From: Exilibacterium tricleocarpae
Lineage (GTDB): Bacteria > Pseudomonadota > Gammaproteobacteria > Pseudomonadales > Cellvibrionaceae
Length of the DNA stretch: 64,000 nt
Assembly: GCF_007004655.1 (NCBI RefSeq)
Contig: NZ_ML660093.1
Span: 105,197 to 169,196, forward strand
Direction: 5' to 3'
Shown: positions 34,752-43,851 of the stretch, piece by piece
Numbering within the stretch: position 1 is the stretch's first letter
Layout: every line of letters starts with the position of its first letter
Program-made: the position numbers and the translations under genes
The notes under the pieces: model-generated
Told to the model about the DNA's origin: nothing
The model's database searches: none
The model's input: only the letters and a program-made list of their open reading frames with translations

Positions 34752-35201
34752 GAGGCTTTCCTCGCGTCGATTTATTAATTTAATTTGGGCTAGTTTAAGT
34801 TTTTATTGTTGTAGAAGTCAATAAATATCAAATTGCTTTTGATTTCCGTACTTTTAAAGGGTGATATTGTATTCAAATAGCGGGTCTCTATAAATTTACT
34901 GCATATAAATAACTGATATATATGAATTTTTTAAATTTAACTTAGATAAATAGTTTTCTTTCAATAAGTAGATATTAAGTCATTAAAATATATATTTTCT
35001 GTCCTTGACATCTATTCAGATACTTAAAGTAGCCTGTGAATAGGGCAAAGGTCTATCTTTTTTCTATGTATATTGTATTTATCGTCATTAATGGTAAGGC
35101 CGGCACTTTTGTGGATACATTGCAAGAACGTTACGTATCGGGAAGGGGGGCTTGGCTAGTCCTGCCGTTGTGGTAGCGTCATGGCTATTTTTTAGTAGTG
35201 G
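34752..35201. other. AT-rich intergenic region
   Basis: 450 bp, strongly AT-rich around 34.85-35.0 kb, with no gene seen. It should hold the promoter of the leftward SDR gene. No clear operator. Confidence 0.5.
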
Positions 35202-35510
35202 ATGATCGAATTGGCGACGGGAACTGAAAAGAAAACATTTACGCGGATGTCGCCGGAGGCCCGAGTGGGTGAGATTTTAGACTGTTCAGTGGGCATCGTT
35301 GACTCAGGCGGTGTGGCCGCTCTCGGTAGGGAAGAGGTGCCAATGCGGCAGGCAAGACCCGCTGTGGATATCTCCTTTGGGCTTCCGGCCGCCGCCGGCT
35401 GCTACCTGGATGAAAAAAAGGCCGATAGGCAAACCATTGAAGATATTATCGTCACGATGACCACAGGCAGCATAACCGCAATAAAAGAGGGGTTTGATGT
35501 AAAAGCTTAA
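35202..35510 (+). pseudogene. Possible TetR-like N-terminal fragment
   Basis: A 102-codon frame whose first third, MSPEARVGEILDCSVGIVDSGGVAALGREEV, looks like helix 1-2 of a TetR-type DNA-binding domain. The recognition helix and ligand domain do not follow in this frame or, as far as I can see, in the other two. It is either a decayed regulator or an unknown small protein. Confidence 0.35.
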
Positions 35511-35603
35511 GGCGCTGCCTGCAAGAGACAGATAGGCTATAGCGGGTACCGGCTGTCAAATTGCTGTCACCCAAGTATTGATACAGTGCGGTACCTGATG
35601 GGG

Positions 35604-36134
35604 CTACTGTGACAACTTTTCCCTGACCACTGGCTCCAGACGCGTTAAACCCCACCGCTTGCCTTCAGCGATGGCGGCCTCAATATCACTGCCGTTGGTC
35701 TCACCCTCTGCCAGCGCAACCAGTGCCCCCACCCGATTGCCGCTGCCGCAGTGCACCAGCACCGGCTCGCCGTCAAGCCCGCTTAGGAGCTGCTGTAGTT
35801 TTCGCGCATTGTCACTGTTGACACCAGTCGCGCCGGCGACAGGAATATGATGATACTCCATGCCCAGCGACTGTACATGCGCCTGCTCGTCCCAGTCCAG
35901 CTCACCGGCGGTGCGCAGGTTAACGATATGTTTGACACCTGCTTCTGCCAGCGTTTGAAATTGCGCTTCGGTGGGCTGGCCGGCGGTAAAAGACGCGGCA
36001 TCGGTAGCGGTGAGATTGGTGATCTGCGCTTGTTCGATAAGTGCGGTATCCAGCGTGGGCGCTTTGGAGGGTGAGCATCCCATACTTGCCGCTAACACAA
36101 CACCGAGTATAAAAAGCTTGTTAAATATTTTCAT
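35604..36134 (-). CDS. Phosphatase-like lipoprotein (DUF442/tyrosine-phosphatase fold)
   Basis: A 176-residue protein with lipobox AASMGC (Cys20). The mature domain carries the P-loop VHCGSGNRVGAL (CX5R) near residue 127, preceded by HIVNLRTAGELDWDEQ and YHHIPVAG, as in the beta-lactamase-hydrolase-like/DUF442 phosphatase family. It probably acts in the periplasm on small phosphorylated or sulfur compounds; the true substrate is unknown. Monocistronic. Confidence 0.82.
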   Translation of the reverse strand: MKIFNKLFILGVVLAASMGCSPSKAPTLDTALIEQAQITNLTATDAASFTAGQPTEAQFQTLAEAGVKHIVNLRTAGELDWDEQAHVQSLGMEYHHIPVAGATGVNSDNARKLQQLLSGLDGEPVLVHCGSGNRVGALVALAEGETNGSDIEAAIAEGKRWGLTRLEPVVREKLSQ

Positions 36135-36220
36135 CGAATTACTCCAGGGATAGCGGGTATTCTGTATTCCGGGGACATTTTAGAATGGCACTGCCTTAAG
36201 CAAATATGTGCCACTTGAAC

Positions 36221-36354
36221 GGTCTGGCTCTGGCTAAGGCCTTCAGAAACACGCTCTGAACCCATCCCTGGGAGCTCGCCTAAAGCGCCTACTTTTGGTC
36301 CCGACAGCATCCCTGCTGTCGAGAGTTTCTGAAGGCCTTAGCCAGAGCCAGACC
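36221..36354. mobile_element. 134-bp element with 30-bp perfect terminal inverted repeats
   Basis: Arms 36221-36250 and 36325-36354 are exact reverse complements (outer end ggtctggctctggctaaggc). The interior includes taaagcgcctacttttgg and gacagcatccctgctgtc, the CAGGGATG core in reverse. It is the intact relative of the expanded copy at 14.6 kb. No transposase. Confidence 0.85.
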
Positions 36355-36359
36355 CCCCT

Positions 36360-36672
36360 TCCGTGCCATTCGGGACAGTTTACTCAATTGCCTTTAGCTT
36401 TTACATGAAAATAGGGTTTAATTTGGGGAAATTGCCCTTGATGGCACTTGCATGAAGCGCTTGCTGTCGCTTAAAGCGCTTACTTTAGCTAAAGTACCTA
36501 CTTCCAGTGGCGGTACTTTAGCGAAGAAATGCTAATTGATGGGGCTGCCTCTGGAGGGGGCTGGATATGCAGGGCAAACCCTTTTTGTATCAAGTGTTTG
36601 TGTCAGTCTTCAAGGGTCTCATTTTTTGTCAGGTAGCTTACGCACTATAAGCTTTTCAACTGAGATAACGCT
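36360..36672. other. Repeat-rich intergenic DNA
   Basis: At 36361-36388 the inverted box gtgccattcgggacagtttactcaa joins both extragenic motifs seen near 3.14 and 3.17 kb. 36460-36520 has taaagcgcttactttagc-type repeats related to the element. No gene supported. Confidence 0.55.
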
Positions 36673-37144
36673 ATGTATAAGCATTATAAAAAAATCACTG
36701 TGGCAATAGCGCTGTTGTCTATTATTGTATTCCTTTCTTTTCAGGCACTTGTAGCCACGAAAATAAGGGAAGCTGCCGAACCTGCCAGGCAGTATCTCTC
36801 TGCGGTAATTCAAGATTTTCCCTCCTGGGATATTAAAAAATTTGATCACTATCTGACTTCTAATGGCTTAAAGGAGTTTAACTCCTCCGGTGGGCAAGAC
36901 CTGTTAAGGCTGCTGAACTCTATGGGGAAAGTGGTATTGGTGAATAATCCTTCATTTTTCGGCACAACCACGGGGCATCTTAACAACGGAGCATCTTAAC
37001 AACGACGCAATAAGGCAGACTGTTGAATTTGAAGTGGATTTTATATTTGAAAGTGGAAGTGCCAGAACACTTTTTTTTCTTTTAAAGACAAGTGAGGTAT
37101 GTAGGGTTGATCGCATTGCTTTCACCTCTTTAGAGCAAAACTGA
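36673..37144 (+). pseudogene. Signal-anchored protein, frameshifted by tandem duplication
   Basis: The frame starts MYKHYKKITVAIALLSIIVF (a membrane anchor) and stops early at 36999. The 14-bp string gcatcttaacaacg occurs at 36975-36988 and again at 36991-37004, a 16-bp period. Removing one unit restores the frame: the reading then continues HLNNDAIRQTVEFEVDF..LFFLLKTSEVCRVDRIAFTSLEQN to a TGA at 37142-37144. The intact protein would have about 150 residues. No family recognised. Confidence 0.72.
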
Positions 37145-37286
37145 TATTTTTAGCGAGCCTACTTATGCTGTCCCAACAGTTGTCCTGTTTCGTAATTTTG
37201 AAGTGAAAATGAGTTAAGTAAACTGTCCCGGGGCTCGGGGCTCAGTCACAACTAATAAACGTTTGAGTCTTTCAGGCGAGGAAATT

Positions 37287-37871
37287 ATGTACATACCCAA
37301 GTATTTCGAGGTAACTAATCAACAGGAAATATATGCGTTCATTGAGGCAAATGGGTTTGGCCAGCTTACCTCCAACTTAGCGGGGCGACTGTTTTCAACG
37401 CATCTTCCTTTTTTATTGTCGAAAGACAGAACCAAGTTGCTTTGCCACCTGGCAAAGGAAAACCCCCAAGCCAGTGACATTGAGGGCCAAGAGGTCTTGG
37501 TAACGTTACAGGGACCCCATGATTACATATCCCCGTCTTGGTACCTAAGCCCCGGTGTGCCGACATGGAATTATCAGGCAGCGCATATCTATGGGCGGTG
37601 CAAGGTGTTCAGTGAGATCGAGGCGTTGAAGCAGGCAGTTGAGGCGCTCACCAGCAAATATGAATCCGGTCTTCCCGCGCCTTGGCAGCCCGAATACAGT
37701 CCGTCCATGCTCAAGGCCATTGTCGGTATTGAAATTCATATCACTGAGATTCAGTGCAAATACAAACTAAGTCAAAATCGCACGGTGCGAGATCGAGAGC
37801 AAGTAATTGAGCAGTTGAAAAATAATGGCTCCAATCGGTTAGCGGAAGTGATGGAGCGCAATCCGTTGTGA
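37287..37871 (+). CDS. PaiB-family FMN-binding protein
   Basis: About 194 residues. The start MYIPKYFEV is the conserved PaiB N-terminus, preceded by a GAGG site. LTSNLAGRLFSTHLPFLL, HLAKENPQ and DYISPSWY..VPTWNYQAAHIYG are family hallmarks, as is the C-terminal VGIEIHITEIQCKYKLSQNR. PaiB-type proteins are split-barrel flavin-binding factors reported as negative regulators or FMN-dependent enzymes. An earlier in-frame TTG at 37263 is less likely. A gttaagtaaactgtccc box lies 58 bp upstream. Confidence 0.9.
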   Translation: MYIPKYFEVTNQQEIYAFIEANGFGQLTSNLAGRLFSTHLPFLLSKDRTKLLCHLAKENPQASDIEGQEVLVTLQGPHDYISPSWYLSPGVPTWNYQAAHIYGRCKVFSEIEALKQAVEALTSKYESGLPAPWQPEYSPSMLKAIVGIEIHITEIQCKYKLSQNRTVRDREQVIEQLKNNGSNRLAEVMERNPL

Positions 37872-38057
37872 TCGTTGGCAGCCGTTGGCGCCCCAAGTGC
37901 TGAGTGCCGGAGTCCCGCGCCGTTGGGTAAAATACTCTCCTTTCAACAAGTAAGGGAGTCATATGAGTCAACAAGTACTGGGTTTAAGCAATGATAGGCG
38001 ATTGACCATTTTAACCTGGGGTGCCGGTTATTCCGGATCGCTAACGCAATATTCACG

Positions 38058-38693
38058 CTAAAGTTCAAGAATAATAGCCATAACAGTTTGTATATGCTTC
38101 TTATGATCTTTGAATTTTGAGGTTTTAAAACCGTACAATAGCTTTTGATAGGTTTTGCCTTCCCAACTGTTCAATAGAAGATCTGCTAAAAGTTCAGGCG
38201 TTTCCTTGCGTTTGATAAAGCCTTTCTTTTGGCCATGTGCAATCATATCTTCAAGATGGCTGTAAGTGACTTCATAGGCGCGTTTATAAAACAACTTTGA
38301 CATATCGGGATTTTCCAAAACCTGCGTCAGCATTAGCTGATCAAACCGCACAATTTTGGGGTCTTCCAGGAAGTGGAGCAGATTTACGCCAAAATTGATA
38401 AAGGCTTGTCTGTAGTCCTTTTCATTGTCGATGGCTTCAAAGGCCGGAATGAAGAACTGCTTACACTCATGATCCAAGACTGCAACTAAGATTTCTTCTT
38501 TGCTTTTAAAGCGTGAATACATGGTGGCCTTGGACATATTGGCCTCTTTTGCCAGCATGTCAGTAGACACGGCAGCTACACCATATTTGAAGAACAGCGT
38601 TCGAGCAGCGTCGATAATGCGCTCTGTTGGGTGTGGTTTTTTTGGGGATGTTGTTGTTTTTTTGTCGTTTATTTCTTTCATAGGTCGTCGCAT
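38058..38693 (-). CDS. TetR/AcrR-family regulator of the adjacent pump operon
   Basis: A 211-residue repressor. The N-terminal HTH is RIIDAARTLFFKYGVAAVSTDML followed by AKEANMSKATMYSRFKSKEEI, and the rest is an all-helical ligand domain. An inner ATG at 38681 (MKEINDKK) is a possible start. It is divergent from the MMPL pump operon, with a palindromic operator between them, so autoregulation plus pump repression is the likely scheme. Inducer unknown. Confidence 0.92.
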   Translation of the reverse strand: MRRPMKEINDKKTTTSPKKPHPTERIIDAARTLFFKYGVAAVSTDMLAKEANMSKATMYSRFKSKEEILVAVLDHECKQFFIPAFEAIDNEKDYRQAFINFGVNLLHFLEDPKIVRFDQLMLTQVLENPDMSKLFYKRAYEVTYSHLEDMIAHGQKKGFIKRKETPELLADLLLNSWEGKTYQKLLYGFKTSKFKDHKKHIQTVMAIILEL

Positions 38694-38725
38694 ACGTCTT
38701 GGGATTTAAAGTTTGCAATGATCAA

Positions 38726-38742
38726 AACTGTACGGTACAGTT
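38726..38742. promoter_or_regulatory. TetR-type palindromic operator
   Basis: aactgtac-g-gtacagtt, a perfect 17-bp palindrome with one central base, in the 90-bp gap between the divergent TetR and pump genes. This is the expected position for a repressor site acting on both promoters. Confidence 0.75.
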
Positions 38743-38783
38743 CACTTTTATTATAGTGTAAGATTGATCAAGGACACAAACTT

Positions 38784-41114
38784 ATGGCGCAGATTACACT
38801 ATCCGTTGAAAATCTCGGAAAAACGCTGGCTGAATTTTCTGTGAAACGGGCGTGGCTTACCATTTTCATGTGCATCGCTCTTGTTATCGCTGGTGGCTAC
38901 GGTGGTAAGAACTTAGGTTTTTCCGGTGACTACCAAATCTTTTTCGGGGATGAGAACCCCGAGCTTCAAATTTTTCTGGACTTTGAAGCCACATACGGGA
39001 AAGCGGATAACATTAGCTTTGTTGTAATCCCGAAGGAAGGCGACATCTATCAACCCAGAGTAATTGAGGCCATTCATGATATCACGACTAAAGCATGGCG
39101 TCTGCCTTTTGTTTCGCGCGTTGACAGTTTAACGAACTTCCAGCACACCTACGCCGAGGGCGATGACCTCATCGTCGAGGACTTGATTTTCGAGAAAAGC
39201 GAGATTGCTCAACCCGGCCAGATGGAAAGACTACAGCGTATTGCTGAAAATGAGCCGCTGCTCCACGAGTTTATCACCGCCTCAAATGGTACCGCCACTA
39301 TCATCAATGCTGTTTTGCAGGTAGATCGAAAAATTGCCGAGGATGTGTTGGGGGCAGCGCAAGCTGCCAGGGATATACAAGCAGAAATTCTAGAGCAATA
39401 TCCAAGTATTGATATTAAACTCACTGGCGCATCCATGCTGTCCTCAGCATTCAGTGAGGTTGCGATGCAGGATTCCGCAACGCTGATTCCCGCCATGTAT
39501 CTTCTGATCACTGTTGTCATGCTTTTGGTTCTGCGCTCTCTGTGGGCCACGGTCGCAGGCTTACTTATAGTGATTCTCTCCACGATATTCGGCATGGGCT
39601 TTGGGGGGTGGCTCAGCATTGAACTTACGCCGATCTCAGTCGGTGCATCGACGATTATTTTAACGATCGCCATTGCCGATGCCGTGCATATCATTGCGGC
39701 TATGCGGCAAAAGATGCAGCGTGGACTTGAGAAGCTCCCGGCGATTGTTGAAGCGACAGCGACGAATACATTTCCTGTGACTTTGACTTCCATTACAACA
39801 GCGATTGGATTTCTGAGCTTGAATTTCTCGGATTCACCGCCATTTCACCACCTTGGTAATATGGCCGCCGCTGGGATTTTTATGGCGTGGATACTCTCCA
39901 TCACATTCCTGCCGGCAGTGCTAACGCTGTTACCCGTAAAATATGAAGTTTTGCCGAAAGACAAGCAGAACGGATCGGTGATGAAGTCCCTGGGCGCGGC
40001 GATTCTGAGGAGGCGTTACGCCGCTTTCATCCTGACAGCGGCTACATGTGCTGTTGCGATATCGCTCATCCCGCGCCTTGAGTTTAACGATGTCTGGTCA
40101 AAATATTTTGACGAAAACATAAAGATTCGCCAGGCGATTGATGCTACGCGCCCACACTTCGGCACGGATAATATCGAATTTGTGATTGATTCCAGCGCGC
40201 CTCAAAATGTCCTGGAGCCTGTATTTTTGCAGGATGTCAAAGCTTTTTCTGAATGGCTTAGAATGCAGCCCGAAGTCGCGCATGTCTATTCGGTATCGGA
40301 CATTATGAAGCGTCTGAATAAAAACCTGAATGAAGATAAGCCGGACTTTTACGATATTCCCGACAATCGTAAACTCGCCAGCCAGTATCTTTTGGTGTAT
40401 GAGTTGTCGCTCCCCTACGGGCTTGACCTCAATGATCGTATTGACATCGATCGTCAGCGCACTCGCGTAACAGCGACGATTAGGGATACGTCAACAGTCG
40501 AGGCGCGTACCTTGATAAAAAACGCAACAGACTGGATGGAGAAAAATTCACAATTCGGTGCTACAGTCAGCCCCACCGGAAACACGACGCTGTTCAACTA
40601 TATTGCCGACCGCAATGTTCAGGCGATGTTTGAAGGCGGGCTGGTATTGATTGTCGCGATCTTTATTATCATGACCGTTTTTTTTAGATCGGCAGGGATT
40701 GGCTTGCTTAGTATTATCCTCAACGCTATCCCGGTTTTTGTAGCGTTCGGGATCTGGGCGGTCGTTTCCGGCACGGTTGGTTTCTCGATTGCTGCTGTTG
40801 GGGCGGTAGCCATTGGGTTGGTGATCGATTATACGGTTCACCTGGTTTCCAAATTCATGTCAGCCAGACGTCATTATGGCAAGAATAATCAGGAAAGTAT
40901 CCTGTATGCCTTTGACACTGCAGGTACAGCGATTGTGGCCACCACGGCGATTCTAACGGCTGGTTTTGCCCTGCTCGCTACGTCTGCTTTCAAACCGAAT
41001 ACCGACATGGGGTTGCTGACTGCGATTGCCATCATGCTTGCGATGGTAATTAATTTCCTGATTATGCCCGGTCTGTTAAGTTTTAATTCAAAAGAAAAGG
41101 AGAATCGCTTATGA
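38784..41114 (+). CDS. MMPL/RND-family transporter
   Basis: A 776-residue inner-membrane permease with a duplicated RND layout: TM1 near residues 24-46, a large periplasmic domain, then a helix bundle from about 230 to 390 with SVGASTIILTIAIADAVHIIA; the same order repeats in the second half with AVGAVAIGLVIDYTVHLVSKF. MMPL proteins export lipids or hydrophobic molecules. The last 4 bp overlap the next gene. With a LolA-like periplasmic partner and an outer-membrane protein it forms an apparent envelope transport set. Confidence 0.92.
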   Translation: MAQITLSVENLGKTLAEFSVKRAWLTIFMCIALVIAGGYGGKNLGFSGDYQIFFGDENPELQIFLDFEATYGKADNISFVVIPKEGDIYQPRVIEAIHDITTKAWRLPFVSRVDSLTNFQHTYAEGDDLIVEDLIFEKSEIAQPGQMERLQRIAENEPLLHEFITASNGTATIINAVLQVDRKIAEDVLGAAQAARDIQAEILEQYPSIDIKLTGASMLSSAFSEVAMQDSATLIPAMYLLITVVMLLVLRSLWATVAGLLIVILSTIFGMGFGGWLSIELTPISVGASTIILTIAIADAVHIIAAMRQKMQRGLEKLPAIVEATATNTFPVTLTSITTAIGFLSLNFSDSPPFHHLGNMAAAGIFMAWILSITFLPAVLTLLPVKYEVLPKDKQNGSVMKSLGAAILRRRYAAFILTAATCAVAISLIPRLEFNDVWSKYFDENIKIRQAIDATRPHFGTDNIEFVIDSSAPQNVLEPVFLQDVKAFSEWLRMQPEVAHVYSVSDIMKRLNKNLNEDKPDFYDIPDNRKLASQYLLVYELSLPYGLDLNDRIDIDRQRTRVTATIRDTSTVEARTLIKNATDWMEKNSQFGATVSPTGNTTLFNYIADRNVQAMFEGGLVLIVAIFIIMTVFFRSAGIGLLSIILNAIPVFVAFGIWAVVSGTVGFSIAAVGAVAIGLVIDYTVHLVSKFMSARRHYGKNNQESILYAFDTAGTAIVATTAILTAGFALLATSAFKPNTDMGLLTAIAIMLAMVINFLIMPGLLSFNSKEKENRL

Positions 41115-41902
41115 AAACATTGATTCCTTTGATTGTCATGGTTAGTGCACTGGCGCTGTCTATACCCACAGTGGCTGAAACACCACAGGAAAAAGGCTTC
41201 CGGATTGCAGCCAAGTCCGATCGTATGGATAGAGGTTTTGGTTCCAGCATCGCGCAGTTGGAGATGACCTTAAAAAATGCCGCGGGACAAACCACCACGC
41301 GGACGTTGGAGATTAAGACACAGGAAAAACCCAACGAGGATGTGGGCGATAAATCCGTGACGCTCTTCTTTACCCCGCCCGATGTAGAGGGCACCGCCTT
41401 GCTCTCTCACGCCAAAATCCTTGACTCCGACGACCAGTGGCTGTACCTGCCGGAGCTGGCGCGGGTCAAGCGGATTTCATCCTCAAACAAATCCGGCCCA
41501 TTTGTAGGGTCTGAGTTCGCCTTTGAGGACCTGACTGCCGCTGAACTTGGCAAGTATAGTTATGAGTGGCTGGAAGAGACTACATTGGATGGGATGGCCG
41601 TTGATAAGATAAAACAGACCCCGCGCTACAAGCGTTCAGGTTATACCTACCTGATTGCCTATATCGATCAAGATATCAGTCAGTTGCGAAAGATCGAGTT
41701 TTATAATCGCGGCGCGACGCATTTTAAGACGCTGACCCAATCAGAGTTTAAAAACTATGGCGGCACTATTTACCGCCCGATGATGCAGGAGATGAATAAT
41801 CACCTGACGGGGAAGAGTACAACGCTGCGCGCAAAATCCTATAAATTTGGAATAGATCTGGACGATAATGAATTCAAACCTTCAGCACTTAGCCAGTTAT
41901 AA
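41111..41902 (+). CDS. Outer-membrane lipoprotein-sorting (LolA-like) protein
   Basis: A 263-residue exported protein with a Sec signal ending near VAETP. The body, with GDKSVTLFFTPPDVEGTALLSH, DDQWLYLPELARVKRISSSNKSG, FVGSEFAFEDL and a C-terminal beta sheet, matches the LolA-like family (PF17131-type) regularly encoded beside MMPL transporters. It probably carries a lipid or lipoprotein across the periplasm. ATGA overlap with the pump gene; its own 3' end overlaps the next gene by 35 bp. Confidence 0.88.
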   Translation: MKTLIPLIVMVSALALSIPTVAETPQEKGFRIAAKSDRMDRGFGSSIAQLEMTLKNAAGQTTTRTLEIKTQEKPNEDVGDKSVTLFFTPPDVEGTALLSHAKILDSDDQWLYLPELARVKRISSSNKSGPFVGSEFAFEDLTAAELGKYSYEWLEETTLDGMAVDKIKQTPRYKRSGYTYLIAYIDQDISQLRKIEFYNRGATHFKTLTQSEFKNYGGTIYRPMMQEMNNHLTGKSTTLRAKSYKFGIDLDDNEFKPSALSQL

Positions 41903-43088
41903 GACAGCGATTTTAGCAGCTATTGTGCTGTTACCGTTTGGACGTGTGGTTTTGGCAGGGGCGCCGACATTTACACCCAATATCGGCGTGGAGCTGCGAT
42001 ATTTCCCCGACAGCCCTGCTTTCGACGGGCAGCTGGAACATGTTCAACCCTCTGTGGCTTTCGGTGTTGAAGGACGATGGGTGTCTGATGACCGCAAAAA
42101 GCGTGTTCGGTTTGAACCCTTTTTACGTGTAGATGCGCAAGATAGTGAACGCACGCACTTTGACCTGCGGGAGCTGACCTACAGCCAGCGCCTGAGTGAC
42201 TTTGATCTCCTGGTTGGAAGCGCGCAGGTCTTTTGGGGAGTAGCTGAAAGCCGGAACGTGGTGGATATCATCAACCAGTTTGACGGGGTGGAAAATAACG
42301 ACGAAACCGACAAGCTCGGTCAACCTTTGGTAAGACTTGGTAAATTCACGGATGTTGGTCGCTTTGAAGCCTATTATCTTCCCTACTTCCGTGAGCGCAC
42401 TTTCCCGGGTAAAGATGGGCGGCAACGTGGGCCGCTGGTTGTTGACACCGATGCTGCAGAATTTGAACGTGGGGGCGAAGAGTTCGCCGGTGATTTTGCT
42501 TTACGGTATCAGCACCAGATTGATAAGTTCGATATTGGCGCGCATATATTTTATGGCACAAACCGTTCCCCATTTTTTAAGCTTAATGGCGATGGATCAC
42601 GTCTCATTCCCGTCTATCAAGAGCTGACGCAAGGTGGTGTTGATTTACAGTGGACAAGCGATGCCTGGCTTTTGAAGTTTGAAGGGATTGCGGCTCATTC
42701 CGGCGGTGAAACGTATATCTCAAGTGTTGCCGGATTCGAGTATACGTTCTTTGATGTCAAAGAAAGTGGTATTGACGTGGGCATCCTGGCGGAAGGTTTG
42801 TACGACAACCGCGATGAAACGCAAACTGCCTTAACCCTGTTCGAAAATGATGTGTTTCTCGGCACACGCATCACTTGGAACGATGTGCAGGAGAGTGAGC
42901 TTTTGGCCGGGGCGGTTGTCGATTGGGAAAGTGGTGCGACCTTCGGTTCTATCGAATTTGAAACCCGTATCGGTGAGAATATGAAATTTGAAGTTGAGGC
43001 CCAAATTTTATCCTCACCGGATAGCGAGCCTTTAGCGCAACAGGAACGAGACAGCAATATCACCGTTCGTTTGACGCGATACTTTTAG
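41868..43088 (+). CDS. Outer-membrane beta-barrel protein of the pump operon
   Basis: A 406-residue protein with a signal peptide ending near VVLAGA and a long run of alternating strands (FTPNIGVELRYFPDSPAF, VRFEPFLRVDAQD, FEAYYLPYFRERTFPG, GDFALRYQHQIDKFDIGAHIFYG), closing with the C-terminal aromatic strand NITVRLTRYF. It is probably a barrel of the DUF1302-like type that accompanies MMPL pumps. It could be the outer-membrane exit or acceptor. The translation start overlaps the LolA-like gene, implying coupling. Confidence 0.75.
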   Translation: MNSNLQHLASYKTAILAAIVLLPFGRVVLAGAPTFTPNIGVELRYFPDSPAFDGQLEHVQPSVAFGVEGRWVSDDRKKRVRFEPFLRVDAQDSERTHFDLRELTYSQRLSDFDLLVGSAQVFWGVAESRNVVDIINQFDGVENNDETDKLGQPLVRLGKFTDVGRFEAYYLPYFRERTFPGKDGRQRGPLVVDTDAAEFERGGEEFAGDFALRYQHQIDKFDIGAHIFYGTNRSPFFKLNGDGSRLIPVYQELTQGGVDLQWTSDAWLLKFEGIAAHSGGETYISSVAGFEYTFFDVKESGIDVGILAEGLYDNRDETQTALTLFENDVFLGTRITWNDVQESELLAGAVVDWESGATFGSIEFETRIGENMKFEVEAQILSSPDSEPLAQQERDSNITVRLTRYF

Positions 43089-43224
43089 ACAGAAGTCAAC
43101 CGGCACGTCTCAAAGTCCGGGCTAAAATGCCTATCATTCTGACAGTTGATCTCCATCAATGCCGACTGAGGTCGAATCAAGCTATATATGATCTGCCGAA
43201 TGGGTGAGGCGTCGGCCTATACTG

Positions 43225-43617
43225 TCAAGCGCACCTGGGGGCCTGGCGCCATACCCGCACCACCTGTTCCACATAGGCGGGGCTGCGCTGGCGGCCCTCC
43301 AGTTTGATCGCTTTGATACCGATCTCTGCCAGTGTCGGAATAAGGGCACTGACATCGAGGTCTGCTGCGATATCGACCGCCCGCTGCCACCGGGGCCAGC
43401 CGGCGGGTTGCGGGTAGGTGTTTATTGCCACGAATACCTTGGTATGGTGTCGGCGAGTGTAGTCCAGCGCCTTTGTCGCCTTGCGATCGGTAAAGTTAAG
43501 GCCGCTGAAATGGCGGGCGTTGGTGGCGTCGTTAAAGCCGATATATACCGCATCGGCGCCGTTGTCTACAGCAACTTTCAGGGCCGGCAGGCTGCCGGCC
43601 GGACACACCAGCTCCAT
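43225..43617 (-). pseudogene. ubiU-type U32 peptidase-family gene with internal deletion
   Basis: The frame begins with the exact UbiU/U32 N-terminus (MELVCPAGSLPALKVAVDNGADAVYIG .. NARHFSGLNFTDRKA). After about 85 residues it jumps to the C-terminal family segment IKAIKLEGRQRSPAYVEQVVRVWRQA and ends at 130 residues instead of about 330. Roughly 190 central residues, including the Fe-S cluster cysteines, are gone with the frame retained. UbiU with UbiV works in O2-independent ubiquinone synthesis; this copy cannot be active. Confidence 0.75.
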
Positions 43618-43851
43618 TTGTTGTTTCCTCTCCTGTCAGGATAAAGGTATACGGGCGGGTAAAACGGTCGAGGTTGGGAGTGTGGCGTCGAAAGGGGTTC
43701 TCCGTATTGATATAAATCAAGTCATATGCGAAGGTAACCCTCAGCTATAAGCCTCTGTAACGGAAACTACGGAATTTATGTACTTTAAGCTACAGGGGTG
43801 CGAACAGAGTAGGGTGTTTGATATCAGACAAGGACTATTAACAGACCACCA

